Below, one piece after another: positions 53,342-64,000 of a stretch of 64,000 nt of DNA. Numbering within the stretch: the stretch's first letter is position 1; the number at the start of each line of letters is the position of its first letter. This DNA comes from Filobacillus milosensis (GTDB taxonomy: Bacteria; Bacillota; Bacilli; Bacillales; Alkalibacillaceae). The stretch is from the NCBI RefSeq assembly GCF_004402015.1, contig NZ_SOPW01000017.1, positions 1 to 64,000 on the forward strand, in the 5' to 3' direction. The notes under the pieces are model-generated. The model was not told the DNA's origin and did no database searches. It was given only the letters and a program-made list of their open reading frames with translations. A program made the position numbers and the translations under genes.

Positions 53342-53637
53342 TCTTAACTTTAAAATTTTACCTTATAAATACGCTTTAGCCAATAGCATTTTAGTCAAAT
53401 AGGTCTTTTATTCCAATTATACAATTATCTACCTTTGACCTATTCAAACTAGTTAATTAAGACTACAATTCCTAAAATTTTATAATTCTTTTTTCAGGAT
53501 TGTTGCTATGACACTATTTCTTAGTTCAAAAAATTATAACTACAGTTATAATTAACTAATGGTATTTTTATCCTATAGGTTTAAAATTTATATGTTAACC
53601 GTACTATAGCATCATGATTAAATAGTCAGAATATTGT
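53342..53637. other. AT-rich non-coding spacer
   Basis: This stretch has no supported reading frame, RNA motif or repeat array. It is very AT-rich. The only recognisable element is the extended -10 promoter at its right end (53638-53643), which drives the small ORF at 53730. Confidence 0.6.
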
Positions 53638-53643
53638 TATAAT
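53634..53643 (+). promoter_or_regulatory. Extended -10 promoter of the 53-aa ORF
   Basis: TTGT-TATAAT provides a TGN extended -10 element (53635-53643) with no clear -35. The predicted leader is about 80 nt before the GTG start at 53730. Confidence 0.5.
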
Positions 53644-53729
53644 TAAACCAAGCAGTTTATAAAGCAAGGCAGTGGATTGTTGCCCTGGTCCTGTCGTTTG
53701 GACAATAGCGATGAAAGGAGGGGTTCATC

Positions 53730-53891
53730 GTGAAGTATTACGAATACATGTTTGTAATACTGGCGGTAATGGGTGGTTTGACTACGATGTCAGATACGCC
53801 TGTAATCGTCTTGCCAATGGTCATGTTTATTGGCAAAAAAGAAGCTGCCTTGCTTTTAGCGGAAGCAAGACAGCGAGTTAGATTTGCATAA
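53730..53891 (+). CDS. 53-aa small membrane protein, unknown (possible type I toxin-like peptide)
   Basis: GTG at 53730 follows AAAGGAGGGG, an excellent ribosome binding site. The peptide starts MKYYEYMFVILAVMGGLTTM, continues through a second hydrophobic stretch TPVIVLPMVMFIG (residues 23-35), and ends in a charged helix, from KKEAALLLAEARQ to the end. An extended -10 promoter and a strong downstream hairpin bracket it, so it looks like an independent transcription unit. Small membrane peptides in such settings include type I toxins, but no antisense RNA is evident and the sequence does not match toxins I know. The function is unknown. Confidence 0.6.
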   Translation: MKYYEYMFVILAVMGGLTTMSDTPVIVLPMVMFIGKKEAALLLAEARQRVRFA

Positions 53892-53938
53892 CGTGTGTTT
53901 TCGTTAGCCACAGCCTTGTGGCGTAAACTGCACAAATG

Positions 53939-53970
53939 GGGGAAGGAATGCATTAGCATTTCCTTCCCTT
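53939..53970 (+). terminator. Strong hairpin after the 53-aa ORF
   Basis: GGGAAGGAATGC pairs with GCATTTCCTTCCC through a 12-bp stem with one bulge and a 4-nt loop. The T-run is weak (TTAATCATTTTA). A second small hairpin, GCCAC-AGCCTT-GTGGC, lies just upstream at about 53907-53922. Confidence 0.7.
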
Positions 53971-53998
53971 AATCATTTTATACATCTCTATAATAATT

Positions 53999-54019
53999 AT
54001 AACCTTTTTTTCAGGTTAT
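53999..54019 (-). terminator. Weak terminator of rocA
   Basis: ATAACC pairs with GGTTAT around an A/T-rich loop, 10 bp past the rocA stop on the minus strand. The tail is AT-rich but has no uninterrupted T-run. Confidence 0.4.
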
Positions 54020-54029
54020 GAACCATTTT

Positions 54030-55577
54030 TTAAAGCATTTCTGAGTAAGTTTTACCTTGCATGAAGTTGTAAAGGTAATCTGGTCCACCAGCTTTAGAGT
54101 CTGTACCTGACATGTTGAAACCACCGAACGGGTGATAACCAACGATAGCAGCAGTACAACCACGGTTGAAGTATAGGTTACCTACGTGGAAGTCCTCTTT
54201 AGCCATTTCGATGTGGTTACGGTTATTGGTAATAACTGCACCTGTTAGACCGTAGTCTGTGTTGTTTGCAATATCAAGCGCTTCGTTGAAGTCTTTCGCT
54301 TTAGTGAATGCAACAACTGGACCAAAGATTTCTTCTTGCATGATTGTTGCTTTTGGATCAACATCAGCAAAGATTGTAGGTTCAATGAAGTAACCTTTTG
54401 AGTCGTCACCTTTACCACCGTGAACTAGTCTACCTTCGTTCTTACCAGTGTCGATGTAACCCATAATTTTATCATAAGCACCTTTATCTACTACTGCACT
54501 CATAAAGTAGTTCTTTTCAGTTGTATTACCAAGATCAATTTCTTTTGTTAACTCAGTCACTCGCTCTAGTACTTCATCGTAAACATCTTCATGTACGACA
54601 GCACGAGAACATGCTGAACATTTTTGTCCTTGGAAACCGAATGCTGAGTTCATGATTGATTCTGCAGCTAATTCTAGGTCACTATCGCTATCAACGATCA
54701 TAGTGTCTTTACCACCCATTTCAGCTACAACGCGTTTTAGCCACTTTTGACCAGGTTGAACTTTTGCTGCTTTTTCATAGATACTCGTACCAACATCACG
54801 AGAACCTGTGAAGCTAATGAAACGAGTTCTAGGGTGTTCTACTAAGTAGTCACCGATTTCACTACCGCTACCAGGGATGTAGTTAATAACGCCTGCTGGC
54901 ATACCTGCTTCTTCAAGTACTTCCATTAATTTATAAGCAATTACTGGTGTTGCACTTGCTGGCTTTAATAGTACAGTGTTACCTGTCACCATTGGTGATA
55001 CAGCTGTACCACACATAATTGCGAATAAGAAGTTCCAAGGTGAAACGACTAGGCCAACACCTAATGGAATATAACCAAAGCGGTTATTTTCAATAGGACG
55101 GCTCACAATTTCTTTACCTTTATCAATTTCTAGCATTTGACGACCATAGTATTCTAGGAAGTCAATACCTTCTGCGATATCAGCATCCGCTTCTTTCCAT
55201 GGCTTACCACCTTCGTGAATAATCCAAGCACTGAATTCATGCTTACGACGACGAACAATCGCTGCCGCACGGAATAGGATATCTGCGCGCATTTGTGCAG
55301 TAGATTTTCTCCACCACTGGAAAGTTTCGTCTGCAACTTGCATAGCTTTTTCAGCTAATTCTTTATCAGCTTTTGATACATTACCAACAACTTCATCTTT
55401 CTTTGCTGGGTTAAATGAAACGATCTTGTTGTCTGTATAGATGCGTTCGCCACCAATAATTAATGGGTAATCTTGACCCAATTCTTTTTTAACTTGGCTT
55501 ATAGCTTCTTCCATTGCTTTCGCGTTTTCTTTAACTGTGAAATCTGTAAATGGTTCATGACGATATGGTTGTACCAT
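54030..55577 (-). CDS. rocA: L-glutamate gamma-semialdehyde dehydrogenase (1-pyrroline-5-carboxylate dehydrogenase)
   Basis: This 515-aa aldehyde dehydrogenase oxidises glutamate semialdehyde, from proline or arginine breakdown, to glutamate with NAD+. The catalytic Cys lies in [16 protein letters not shown] and the general base Glu in [42 protein letters not shown] is typical of the RocA/PruA group. The length equals B. subtilis RocA and PutC. AAGGAGGC precedes the ATG. The promoter overlaps a cre-like site, suggesting carbon catabolite repression by CcpA. No proline dehydrogenase gene is beside it in this window. Confidence 0.93.
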   Translation of the reverse strand: MVQPYRHEPFTDFTVKENAKAMEEAISQVKKELGQDYPLIIGGERIYTDNKIVSFNPAKKDEVVGNVSKADKELAEKAMQVADETFQWWRKSTAQMRADILFRAAAIVRRRKHEFSAWIIHEGGKPWKEADADIAEGIDFLEYYGRQMLEIDKGKEIVSRPIENNRFGYIPLGVGLVVSPWNFLFAIMCGTAVSPMVTGNTVLLKPASATPVIAYKLMEVLEEAGMPAGVINYIPGSGSEIGDYLVEHPRTRFISFTGSRDVGTSIYEKAAKVQPGQKWLKRVVAEMGGKDTMIVDSDSDLELAAESIMNSAFGFQGQKCSACSRAVVHEDVYDEVLERVTELTKEIDLGNTTEKNYFMSAVVDKGAYDKIMGYIDTGKNEGRLVHGGKGDDSKGYFIEPTIFADVDPKATIMQEEIFGPVVAFTKAKDFNEALDIANNTDYGLTGAVITNNRNHIEMAKEDFHVGNLYFNRGCTAAIVGYHPFGGFNMSGTDSKAGGPDYLYNFMQGKTYSEML

Positions 55578-55607
55578 AATAAAGCCTCCTTAAATTCTTT
55601 TATCGCT

Positions 55608-55636
55608 ATTGTAGCGCTTCCATTGTCTATTCTAAA
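55608..55636 (-). promoter_or_regulatory. rocA promoter overlapped by a cre-like CcpA site
   Basis: On the minus strand, TTTAGA (55631-55636) and TACAAT (55608-55613) are 17 bp apart. ATGGAAGCGCTACAA (55609-55623) matches 14 of 15 positions of the cre consensus WTGNAANCGNWNNCW and lies across the spacer and -10 box. Confidence 0.55.
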
Positions 55637-55672
55637 CGAAATCTTATAGTCAATCAAATCGAACAAACTAGA

Positions 55673-56779
55673 TTATTGATAAATGTGAATCATTGGTTCA
55701 TCTTCTCCAGCTTTGCGTACAAGAACGGCTTCCTGCCTTTTTTGTGATTCGACTGTTATTTCAAGGTCAAAATTGTTAGGGAAATGTTCAAGTATTAATC
55801 CGTAGACATGTTGAGAAAACCCAACGACTTCTTGTTTTCCATAAAATTCAATTGGTATGTTAATAGTTAATTCTTTTAACTTATCATCAACATAAAACCC
55901 CTTTCCGATTACACCAATATAATTCGGAAAGTAGTTTTGAACGGATTGCCTAAATTCCTTCATCATTTCAGAATGATCATAGAAGTCTGTTTCAGCCTCA
56001 TTCGACGGGAATAACACATACTTCTCATCAATAGAGGTCCACTCATCAACGATCTGCGCTGATGGTTCAACCTCAGTTTTAGCAACAAAATTACCTGGGA
56101 TGATGGCATTATTTGTATTTTGTCTATATAGAGCTACCATAACAGGTACATCTTGTAACTCTTTTATTTTTCTAATTCTAGTTAATAAACTTTCAGTGAC
56201 TTCTTTACCTGTTTCAAGCATCTGTTCTTTACTAATGGATTGAATATAATCTCGGCCTTCTATATCAAATTGATATTCCGATTTAAGTGCCACACCTATA
56301 GCTATACCTGCTAGTTCAACACGATTCCCATCCCCGCGAACTAAATAGTTATGTTCTACAATATGAGAAAATACACGGGGATTATTTTCATGATATTCAC
56401 GACTTTTACTATTTTTCTTTTCTGGATTAAGCTCATCAATCCATTTGTATATTAATTCAGATGTTAGATATTGTCCTTCTTGAAACAAATATTTTTCAGG
56501 GTCAAACGTCCCCTTCGCATGTCTGATTAAGCCTTGTTCTAACTCATCAATATCATAACGGTTCGCTACTTGCCTTGTTATAATCCCTCTGGCAGCGCTA
56601 GGTTTATAAGGTAAAATGGTTTGATATTGGCCTTTTGAGATTTGACTCGGCACAATTGAGCGCTGTTCTTCTTCTGGATTTTCTGTGTTGTCTTGCACCA
56701 CTTCTTCATCTGACTCAAACTTTGGTGAACAACCAGAAATCATCAAGGTAATCGCAAGTAGTAATGCTACCTTCTTCAT
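55673..56779 (-). CDS. CamS family lipoprotein (sex pheromone cAM373 precursor family)
   Basis: This 368-aa lipoprotein has a signal peptide with lipobox MISGC (Cys17 from the chosen start), then the CamS domain with YKPSAARGIITRQVANRYDIDELEQGLIRHAK. In enterococci and staphylococci, cleavage of the signal peptide of this family yields a short hydrophobic peptide active as a conjugation pheromone. Whether that happens here is unknown. The start at 56779 follows GGGGTGG, which overlaps the ligA stop. It is the last gene of the pcrB-pcrA-ligA-camS run, an order conserved in Bacillus. Confidence 0.9.
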   Translation of the reverse strand: MKKVALLLAITLMISGCSPKFESDEEVVQDNTENPEEEQRSIVPSQISKGQYQTILPYKPSAARGIITRQVANRYDIDELEQGLIRHAKGTFDPEKYLFQEGQYLTSELIYKWIDELNPEKKNSKSREYHENNPRVFSHIVEHNYLVRGDGNRVELAGIAIGVALKSEYQFDIEGRDYIQSISKEQMLETGKEVTESLLTRIRKIKELQDVPVMVALYRQNTNNAIIPGNFVAKTEVEPSAQIVDEWTSIDEKYVLFPSNEAETDFYDHSEMMKEFRQSVQNYFPNYIGVIGKGFYVDDKLKELTINIPIEFYGKQEVVGFSQHVYGLILEHFPNNFDLEITVESQKRQEAVLVRKAGEDEPMIHIYQ

Positions 56780-56791
56780 AAATTCCACCCC

Positions 56792-61032
<4,241 letters not shown>

Positions 61033-61047
61033 CGTAAATAACCACCT

Positions 61048-61746
61048 TTATTTCGAATTAACTTTTTTAACTGCATGCACTGTTCTCAGTGCTGCTTTAA
61101 TATCGTCATAAATGACATTTCCCACAACAACAATATCAGCTCTTTTTGCCATTTCTGTCGCTTGTTGTTTCGTTTCGATGCCTCCACCATATATTAAAAT
61201 GGCATCATCTAAAGCTTCGTGTACCTCTTGCACTAAGTCAGGGTCACCATATGTACCACTATACTCAAGATAGACAAATGGAAGGTTCATTAGTTTTTCT
61301 GCCGTTTGCGCATAAGCAACAACATCTTCCTCGTCCGTTTTTAATGCGTTCGTATATTGATAAGCTTTTGATTCAGGATTAAGCATGATATACCCTTCTG
61401 CTAAAAGCTCGTCCCATTCAATGAACTCACCATAAGCTTTCACCGCTTCCTGGTGTAAGCCAATAATCCATTTACGGTCTTCACTATTTAACACCATCGG
61501 GATGAAATAAAAATCAAATCCTGGGGTAACGGATTCCAGATTCGATACCTCTAGGGCGCACGGGACTGTGAAGCGTCGAACTCTAGCCAAGGTGTTTAAC
61601 ACATCATCTAAAGTCACATCATCTGTACCACCAACAATGATGGCATCCGTTCCTGATTCACAGATGGCTTCTAAATCTTCATCAGATATTTCTTTATTTG
61701 GATCCAGTTTAAACACATGTCTCCACCGTCTATAATCTTCAATCAC
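61048..61746 (-). CDS. pcrB: Heptaprenylglyceryl phosphate synthase
   Basis: This 232-aa TIM-barrel prenyltransferase joins heptaprenyl diphosphate to sn-glycerol-1-phosphate, giving an archaeal-type ether lipid precursor in Bacillales. The sequence [38 protein letters not shown] near the start and [14 protein letters not shown] at the phosphate site are characteristic. I choose the GTG at 61746, eight bases after GGAGG, because it gives the usual N-terminus just ahead of the WKHVFKLDP motif; a TTG at 61761 would overlap the ribosome binding site. It heads the pcrB-pcrA-ligA-camS run. Confidence 0.93.
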   Translation of the reverse strand: MIEDYRRWRHVFKLDPNKEISDEDLEAICESGTDAIIVGGTDDVTLDDVLNTLARVRRFTVPCALEVSNLESVTPGFDFYFIPMVLNSEDRKWIIGLHQEAVKAYGEFIEWDELLAEGYIMLNPESKAYQYTNALKTDEEDVVAYAQTAEKLMNLPFVYLEYSGTYGDPDLVQEVHEALDDAILIYGGGIETKQQATEMAKRADIVVVGNVIYDDIKAALRTVHAVKKVNSK

Positions 61747-61922
61747 ATCATATTCCTCCAACTGATTCTTCGCTCTATCATTATATCAGAAATTAGGTTA
61801 ATCTTTCATCGTTGATTCTCAGTATTAACATGTTAATTTTGTTACATTCACTCCTGAGAATATGCAGGTGCAATATTATTTTACTTGCGGTTTTCAATCT
61901 ACATAAAACTTGAGAAGAGTGG

Positions 61923-62166
61923 TATAATATGCTAACATAAGAAAGCAAATTACATAAAACGTTGAAAGGTCAATAGTAGCTGGACTCCATACTTTAAAGC
62001 GATTCAGGGATGGTGTGAGCCTGAAAGTACAGTTTAGTGAAACGGCAACCTGGAGTTTTTCGTTCTGAAAGAGGACATGTAAGCGCATGTCAATCAGGGT
62101 GGAACCGCGGGAGATATACTCTCGTCCCTGGGCTATTAAAGGCCCAAGTGGACGGGAGTTTTTTGT
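61923..62166 (+). promoter_or_regulatory. Glycine T-box riboswitch with extended -10 promoter
   Basis: TGG-TATAAT (TATAAT at 61923-61928) is an extended -10 element. The leader holds Stem I, with base TGGACTCCA (from 61981) pairing to TGGAGT (62051), and the specifier GGC (62044-62046, a glycine codon) in the 3' side of the internal loop. The T-box sequence AGGGTGGAACCGCGG lies at 62096-62110. A terminator stem CTCTCGTCC...GGACGGGAG follows, ending in TTTTTTG at about 62165. Uncharged tRNA-Gly should pair with the specifier and T-box to prevent termination, allowing glyQS expression. The codon and the downstream gene agree. Confidence 0.93.
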
Positions 62167-62180
62167 TTTTATTCTTTAAG

Positions 62181-62445
62181 CTCTGTTAAAGTCCGTTGTT
62201 GATATTGTGATTCACTTTCGGTGGACGCTTTCCGTGGGCACGGCTTCAGCTAGACAACTTCTTGAGTTAGCTTCTGTGCAGTCTTGTACCGAGGAAGCTA
62301 ACTTCGAAGCATAACTGGAAGACGCAGGTGCAAACTCAAAGTGGATCTTCCGCTCGTGCTGTTCCCACAGGAGTCGCCACCTTCGCTCATCACAATTCAA
62401 CAACTCAATCAATCTCACTAAAATCAACATTGAACTTTAACATAG
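62181..62445. repeat. Bacillaceae-type intergenic inverted-repeat element (MITE-like)
   Basis: The interval between the T-box terminator and glyQS is almost entirely one inverted-repeat structure. The outer arms are CTCTGTTAAAGT (62181) against ACTTTAACATAG (to 62445). The inner arms are GTTGTTGATATTGTGAT (62195) against ATCACAATTCAACAAC (to 62404). Next come GGTGG / CCACC, GTGGGCACGG against CGTGC-tgtt-CCCAC, and a central AGTTAGCTTC / GAAGCTAACT hairpin. The segment around CGGTGGACGCTTTCCG and CTTCCGCTCGTGCTGTTCCCACAGGAGTC matches a widespread Bacillaceae intergenic repeat that I recognise from memory. No transposase or clear target-site duplication is seen. Confidence 0.75.
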
Positions 62446-62478
62446 TTAATCTTTAATTACTATAAGGAGGCTAAACCT

Positions 62479-63861
62479 ATGGCGAAAGATATGGAACAAC
62501 TCGTTAATCACGCGAAACATCGCGGCTTTGTTTTTCAAGGATCTGAAATCTATGGCGGACTAGCAAACACTTGGGATTACGGCCCATTAGGTGTTGAATT
62601 AAAGAAAAACTTAAAAGATGCATGGTGGAAAAAATTCGTCCAACAATCACCGTACAACGTTGGATTAGATGCATCCATTTTAATGAACCCAAAAACTTGG
62701 GAAGCATCAGGTCACTTAGGTAACTTCAATGACCCAATGATTGACTGCAAAGATTGTAAGTCACGCCATCGCGCTGACCATTTAATTGAAAACTACTTCG
62801 AATCTAAAGGTGAGGAGCGTATTGTTGACGGCTTGCCTTTTGATGAATTAGAAAACATCATTAAAGAAGAAGGTATCACGTGCCCGACATGTGGTTCTGA
62901 CAACTTCACTGAAATTCGTCAGTTTAACTTAATGTTCAAAACTTACCAAGGTGTAACGGAAGATTCTTCAGATGAAATCTATATGCGCCCTGAAACGGCA
63001 CAAGGTATATTTGTAAACTTCAAAAATGTTCAGCGCTCTATGCGTAAGAAAGTACCTTTTGGTATTGCCCAAATCGGTAAGAGTTTCCGTAACGAAATTA
63101 CACCAGGTAACTTCATTTTCCGTACACGTGAATTCGAACAAATGGAGATGGAGTTTTTCTGTAAGCCGGGCGAAGAAATGGAATGGTATAACTACTGGTT
63201 AGACTTCTGTCATAATTGGTTAACTAATTTAGGGCTGGACCAAGAAAAAGTTCGTCGCCGTGTGCATGATGATGATGAGCTTTCTCACTATAGTAACGCA
63301 ACAACTGATCTTGAATATCAATTCCCATTTGGTTGGGGAGAATTATGGGGAATTGCATCACGTACAGATTACGACTTAAAGAAGCATGCTGAGCATTCAG
63401 GCGAAGACATGGAATATATTGATCAACAATCGAATGAGCGTTATGTTCCATATGTCATTGAGCCAGCATTAGGTGCCGACCGTTTAGCTTTAGCATTTTT
63501 AGCTGATGCTTATGAAGATGAAGAACTTGAAGATGGTACATCTCGTACCGTTATGAAGTTCCACCCGGCAATCGCACCATTTAAAGCAGCGGTTTTCCCA
63601 TTATCTAAAAAGCTTTCAGAAGAAGCACAGGAAGTTTTCGCTGATTTATCTCAGGACTTCATGGTCGATTACGATGAGTCTGGTTCAATCGGTAAACGTT
63701 ATCGTCGTCATGACGAAATTGGAACACCGTTCTGTATTACTTATGACTTTGATTCAAAAGAAGATGGTCAAGTAACGGTGCGTGACCGTGACACGATGGA
63801 ACAAAACCGTATGCCAATTTCAGATCTTAAGTCATTTTTACAAGAAAAAGTTAATTATTAA
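62479..63861 (+). CDS. glyQS: Glycyl-tRNA synthetase, dimeric (alpha2) class II type
   Basis: This 460-aa enzyme charges tRNA-Gly with glycine. Class II motifs are visible: [23 protein letters not shown] at the N-terminus, a zinc-ribbon-like [19 protein letters not shown], motif 2 [25 protein letters not shown], and motif 3 in [14 protein letters not shown]. The C-terminal anticodon-binding domain starts around residue 355. This is the single-chain bacterial/eukaryotic-like type, unlike the separate glyQ and glyS of B. subtilis. AAGGAGG precedes the ATG. It is controlled by the glycine T-box upstream, with an inverted-repeat element lying between. Confidence 0.96.
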   Translation: MAKDMEQLVNHAKHRGFVFQGSEIYGGLANTWDYGPLGVELKKNLKDAWWKKFVQQSPYNVGLDASILMNPKTWEASGHLGNFNDPMIDCKDCKSRHRADHLIENYFESKGEERIVDGLPFDELENIIKEEGITCPTCGSDNFTEIRQFNLMFKTYQGVTEDSSDEIYMRPETAQGIFVNFKNVQRSMRKKVPFGIAQIGKSFRNEITPGNFIFRTREFEQMEMEFFCKPGEEMEWYNYWLDFCHNWLTNLGLDQEKVRRRVHDDDELSHYSNATTDLEYQFPFGWGELWGIASRTDYDLKKHAEHSGEDMEYIDQQSNERYVPYVIEPALGADRLALAFLADAYEDEELEDGTSRTVMKFHPAIAPFKAAVFPLSKKLSEEAQEVFADLSQDFMVDYDESGSIGKRYRRHDEIGTPFCITYDFDSKEDGQVTVRDRDTMEQNRMPISDLKSFLQEKVNY

Positions 63862-63867
63862 TTCAAC

Positions 63868-63897
63868 AAAGCCTCTATCCACGGATAGGGGCTTTTA
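63868..63897 (+). terminator. Terminator of glyQS
   Basis: A 13-bp stem AAAGCCTCTATCC / GGATAGGGGCTTT, with one G-U pair, is followed by T residues. Confidence 0.85.
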
Positions 63898-63939
63898 TAA
63901 AATAGTGGTAAAATAGTGAAAAGCAAAAGGAGTTCTATC

Positions 63940-64000
63940 ATGAAATATAAATTTAAAGAGTGGGCATATATCGGAACTGGTGGTGCACTAGGATCGCTGC
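63940..64000 (+). CDS. crcB: Fluoride ion channel FluC/CrcB (5' end only)
   Basis: The gene starts at the ATG at 63940 behind AAAAGGAG and runs off the right edge. The visible residues, MKYKFKEWAYIGTGGALGSL, match the first transmembrane helix of FluC/CrcB fluoride channels, in which GGALGSLLRY is conserved. The protein exports fluoride as a dual-topology dimer. No fluoride riboswitch is recognisable in the short spacer after the glyQS terminator, so regulation is unclear. The assignment rests on 20 residues. Confidence 0.7.
   Translation, partial: MKYKFKEWAYIGTGGALGSL

Noticed and set aside
62212-62430. 72-codon minus-strand ORF in the inverted-repeat element
   Set aside because: It is a by-product of the GC-rich palindromic element and has no ribosome binding site or family resemblance.
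63898-63939. Fluoride riboswitch ahead of crcB
   Set aside because: The 42-bp spacer is too short and AT-rich, with no crcB-motif pseudoknot sequence.

Overview
The window looks like a chromosomal segment of a low-GC, Gram-positive, spore-forming Bacillaceae bacterium, probably moderately halophilic. The evidence is strong AGGAGG-type ribosome binding sites, a T-box leader, a PurR-box-like site, and the gene order pcrB-pcrA-ligA-camS-rocA ... gatC-gatA-gatB ... dgkB-rlmCD, which matches the B. subtilis yer/opuE neighbourhood as I recall it. Two tandem BCCT compatible-solute transporters and a Na+/proline symporter fit a salt-adapted lifestyle. No rRNA, prophage, transposase or CRISPR array is visible. 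There is one tRNA, Ala (anticodon GGC).

Layout. Positions 1-6.6 kb: amidase, P-loop kinase, a frameshifted M42 aminopeptidase, acetamidase/formamidase-like hydrolase, lipid-anchored or secreted GH3 hexosaminidase, and a MerR/SRPBCC pair. 6.8-10.3 kb: an accessory cluster of small enzymes (two GNATs, SRPBCC, two Nudix proteins, a transglutaminase-like protein) and the tRNA. 10.6-13.3 kb: an MMPL exporter with a TetR regulator and paired operators. 13.5-14.1 kb: a damaged DUF4396 gene. 14.4-19.4 kb: guaC, two BCCT transporters and a HAD phosphatase. 19.6-24.1 kb: a SWIM-SNF2 helicase and an MFS transporter. 24.2-27.2 kb: GPP34 protein, oxidoreductase, a Cys/His-rich protein and a cupin (possibly spore-related). 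27.3-32.5 kb: putP with a tiny co-transcribed membrane protein, Nudix, unknown proteins, a histidine phosphatase and a GNAT. 32.5-37.7 kb: two TrmA/RumA-type methyltransferases flanking an S9 oligopeptidase. 37.9-42.5 kb: dgkB, VOC protein, gatBAC. 42.7-49 kb: TldE/TldD, PepF and a polysaccharide deacetylase. 49.1-53.9 kb: an Rgg-like regulator, amidohydrolase, DUF2927 lipoprotein, PP-loop protein and a 53-aa membrane peptide. 54-61.8 kb: rocA, camS, ligA, pcrA, pcrB. 61.9-64 kb: T-box leader, inverted-repeat element, glyQS and the start of fluC/crcB.

The most unusual signal is non-coding. Five spacers carry short arrays of degenerate repeats with a period of 20-21 bp, about two helical turns. 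Each has a conserved 7-13 bp core and variable AT-rich filler, lies just past gene 3' ends beside terminators, and two distant loci share the same core. Other points of interest are a Nudix gene without a canonical start codon, two broken genes, an rRNA methyltransferase paralogue that lost its Fe-S cysteines, a 36-aa symporter partner, and a ~265-bp inverted-repeat element wedged between the glycine T-box and glyQS. All functional names come from motif recognition by eye; no database search was run.
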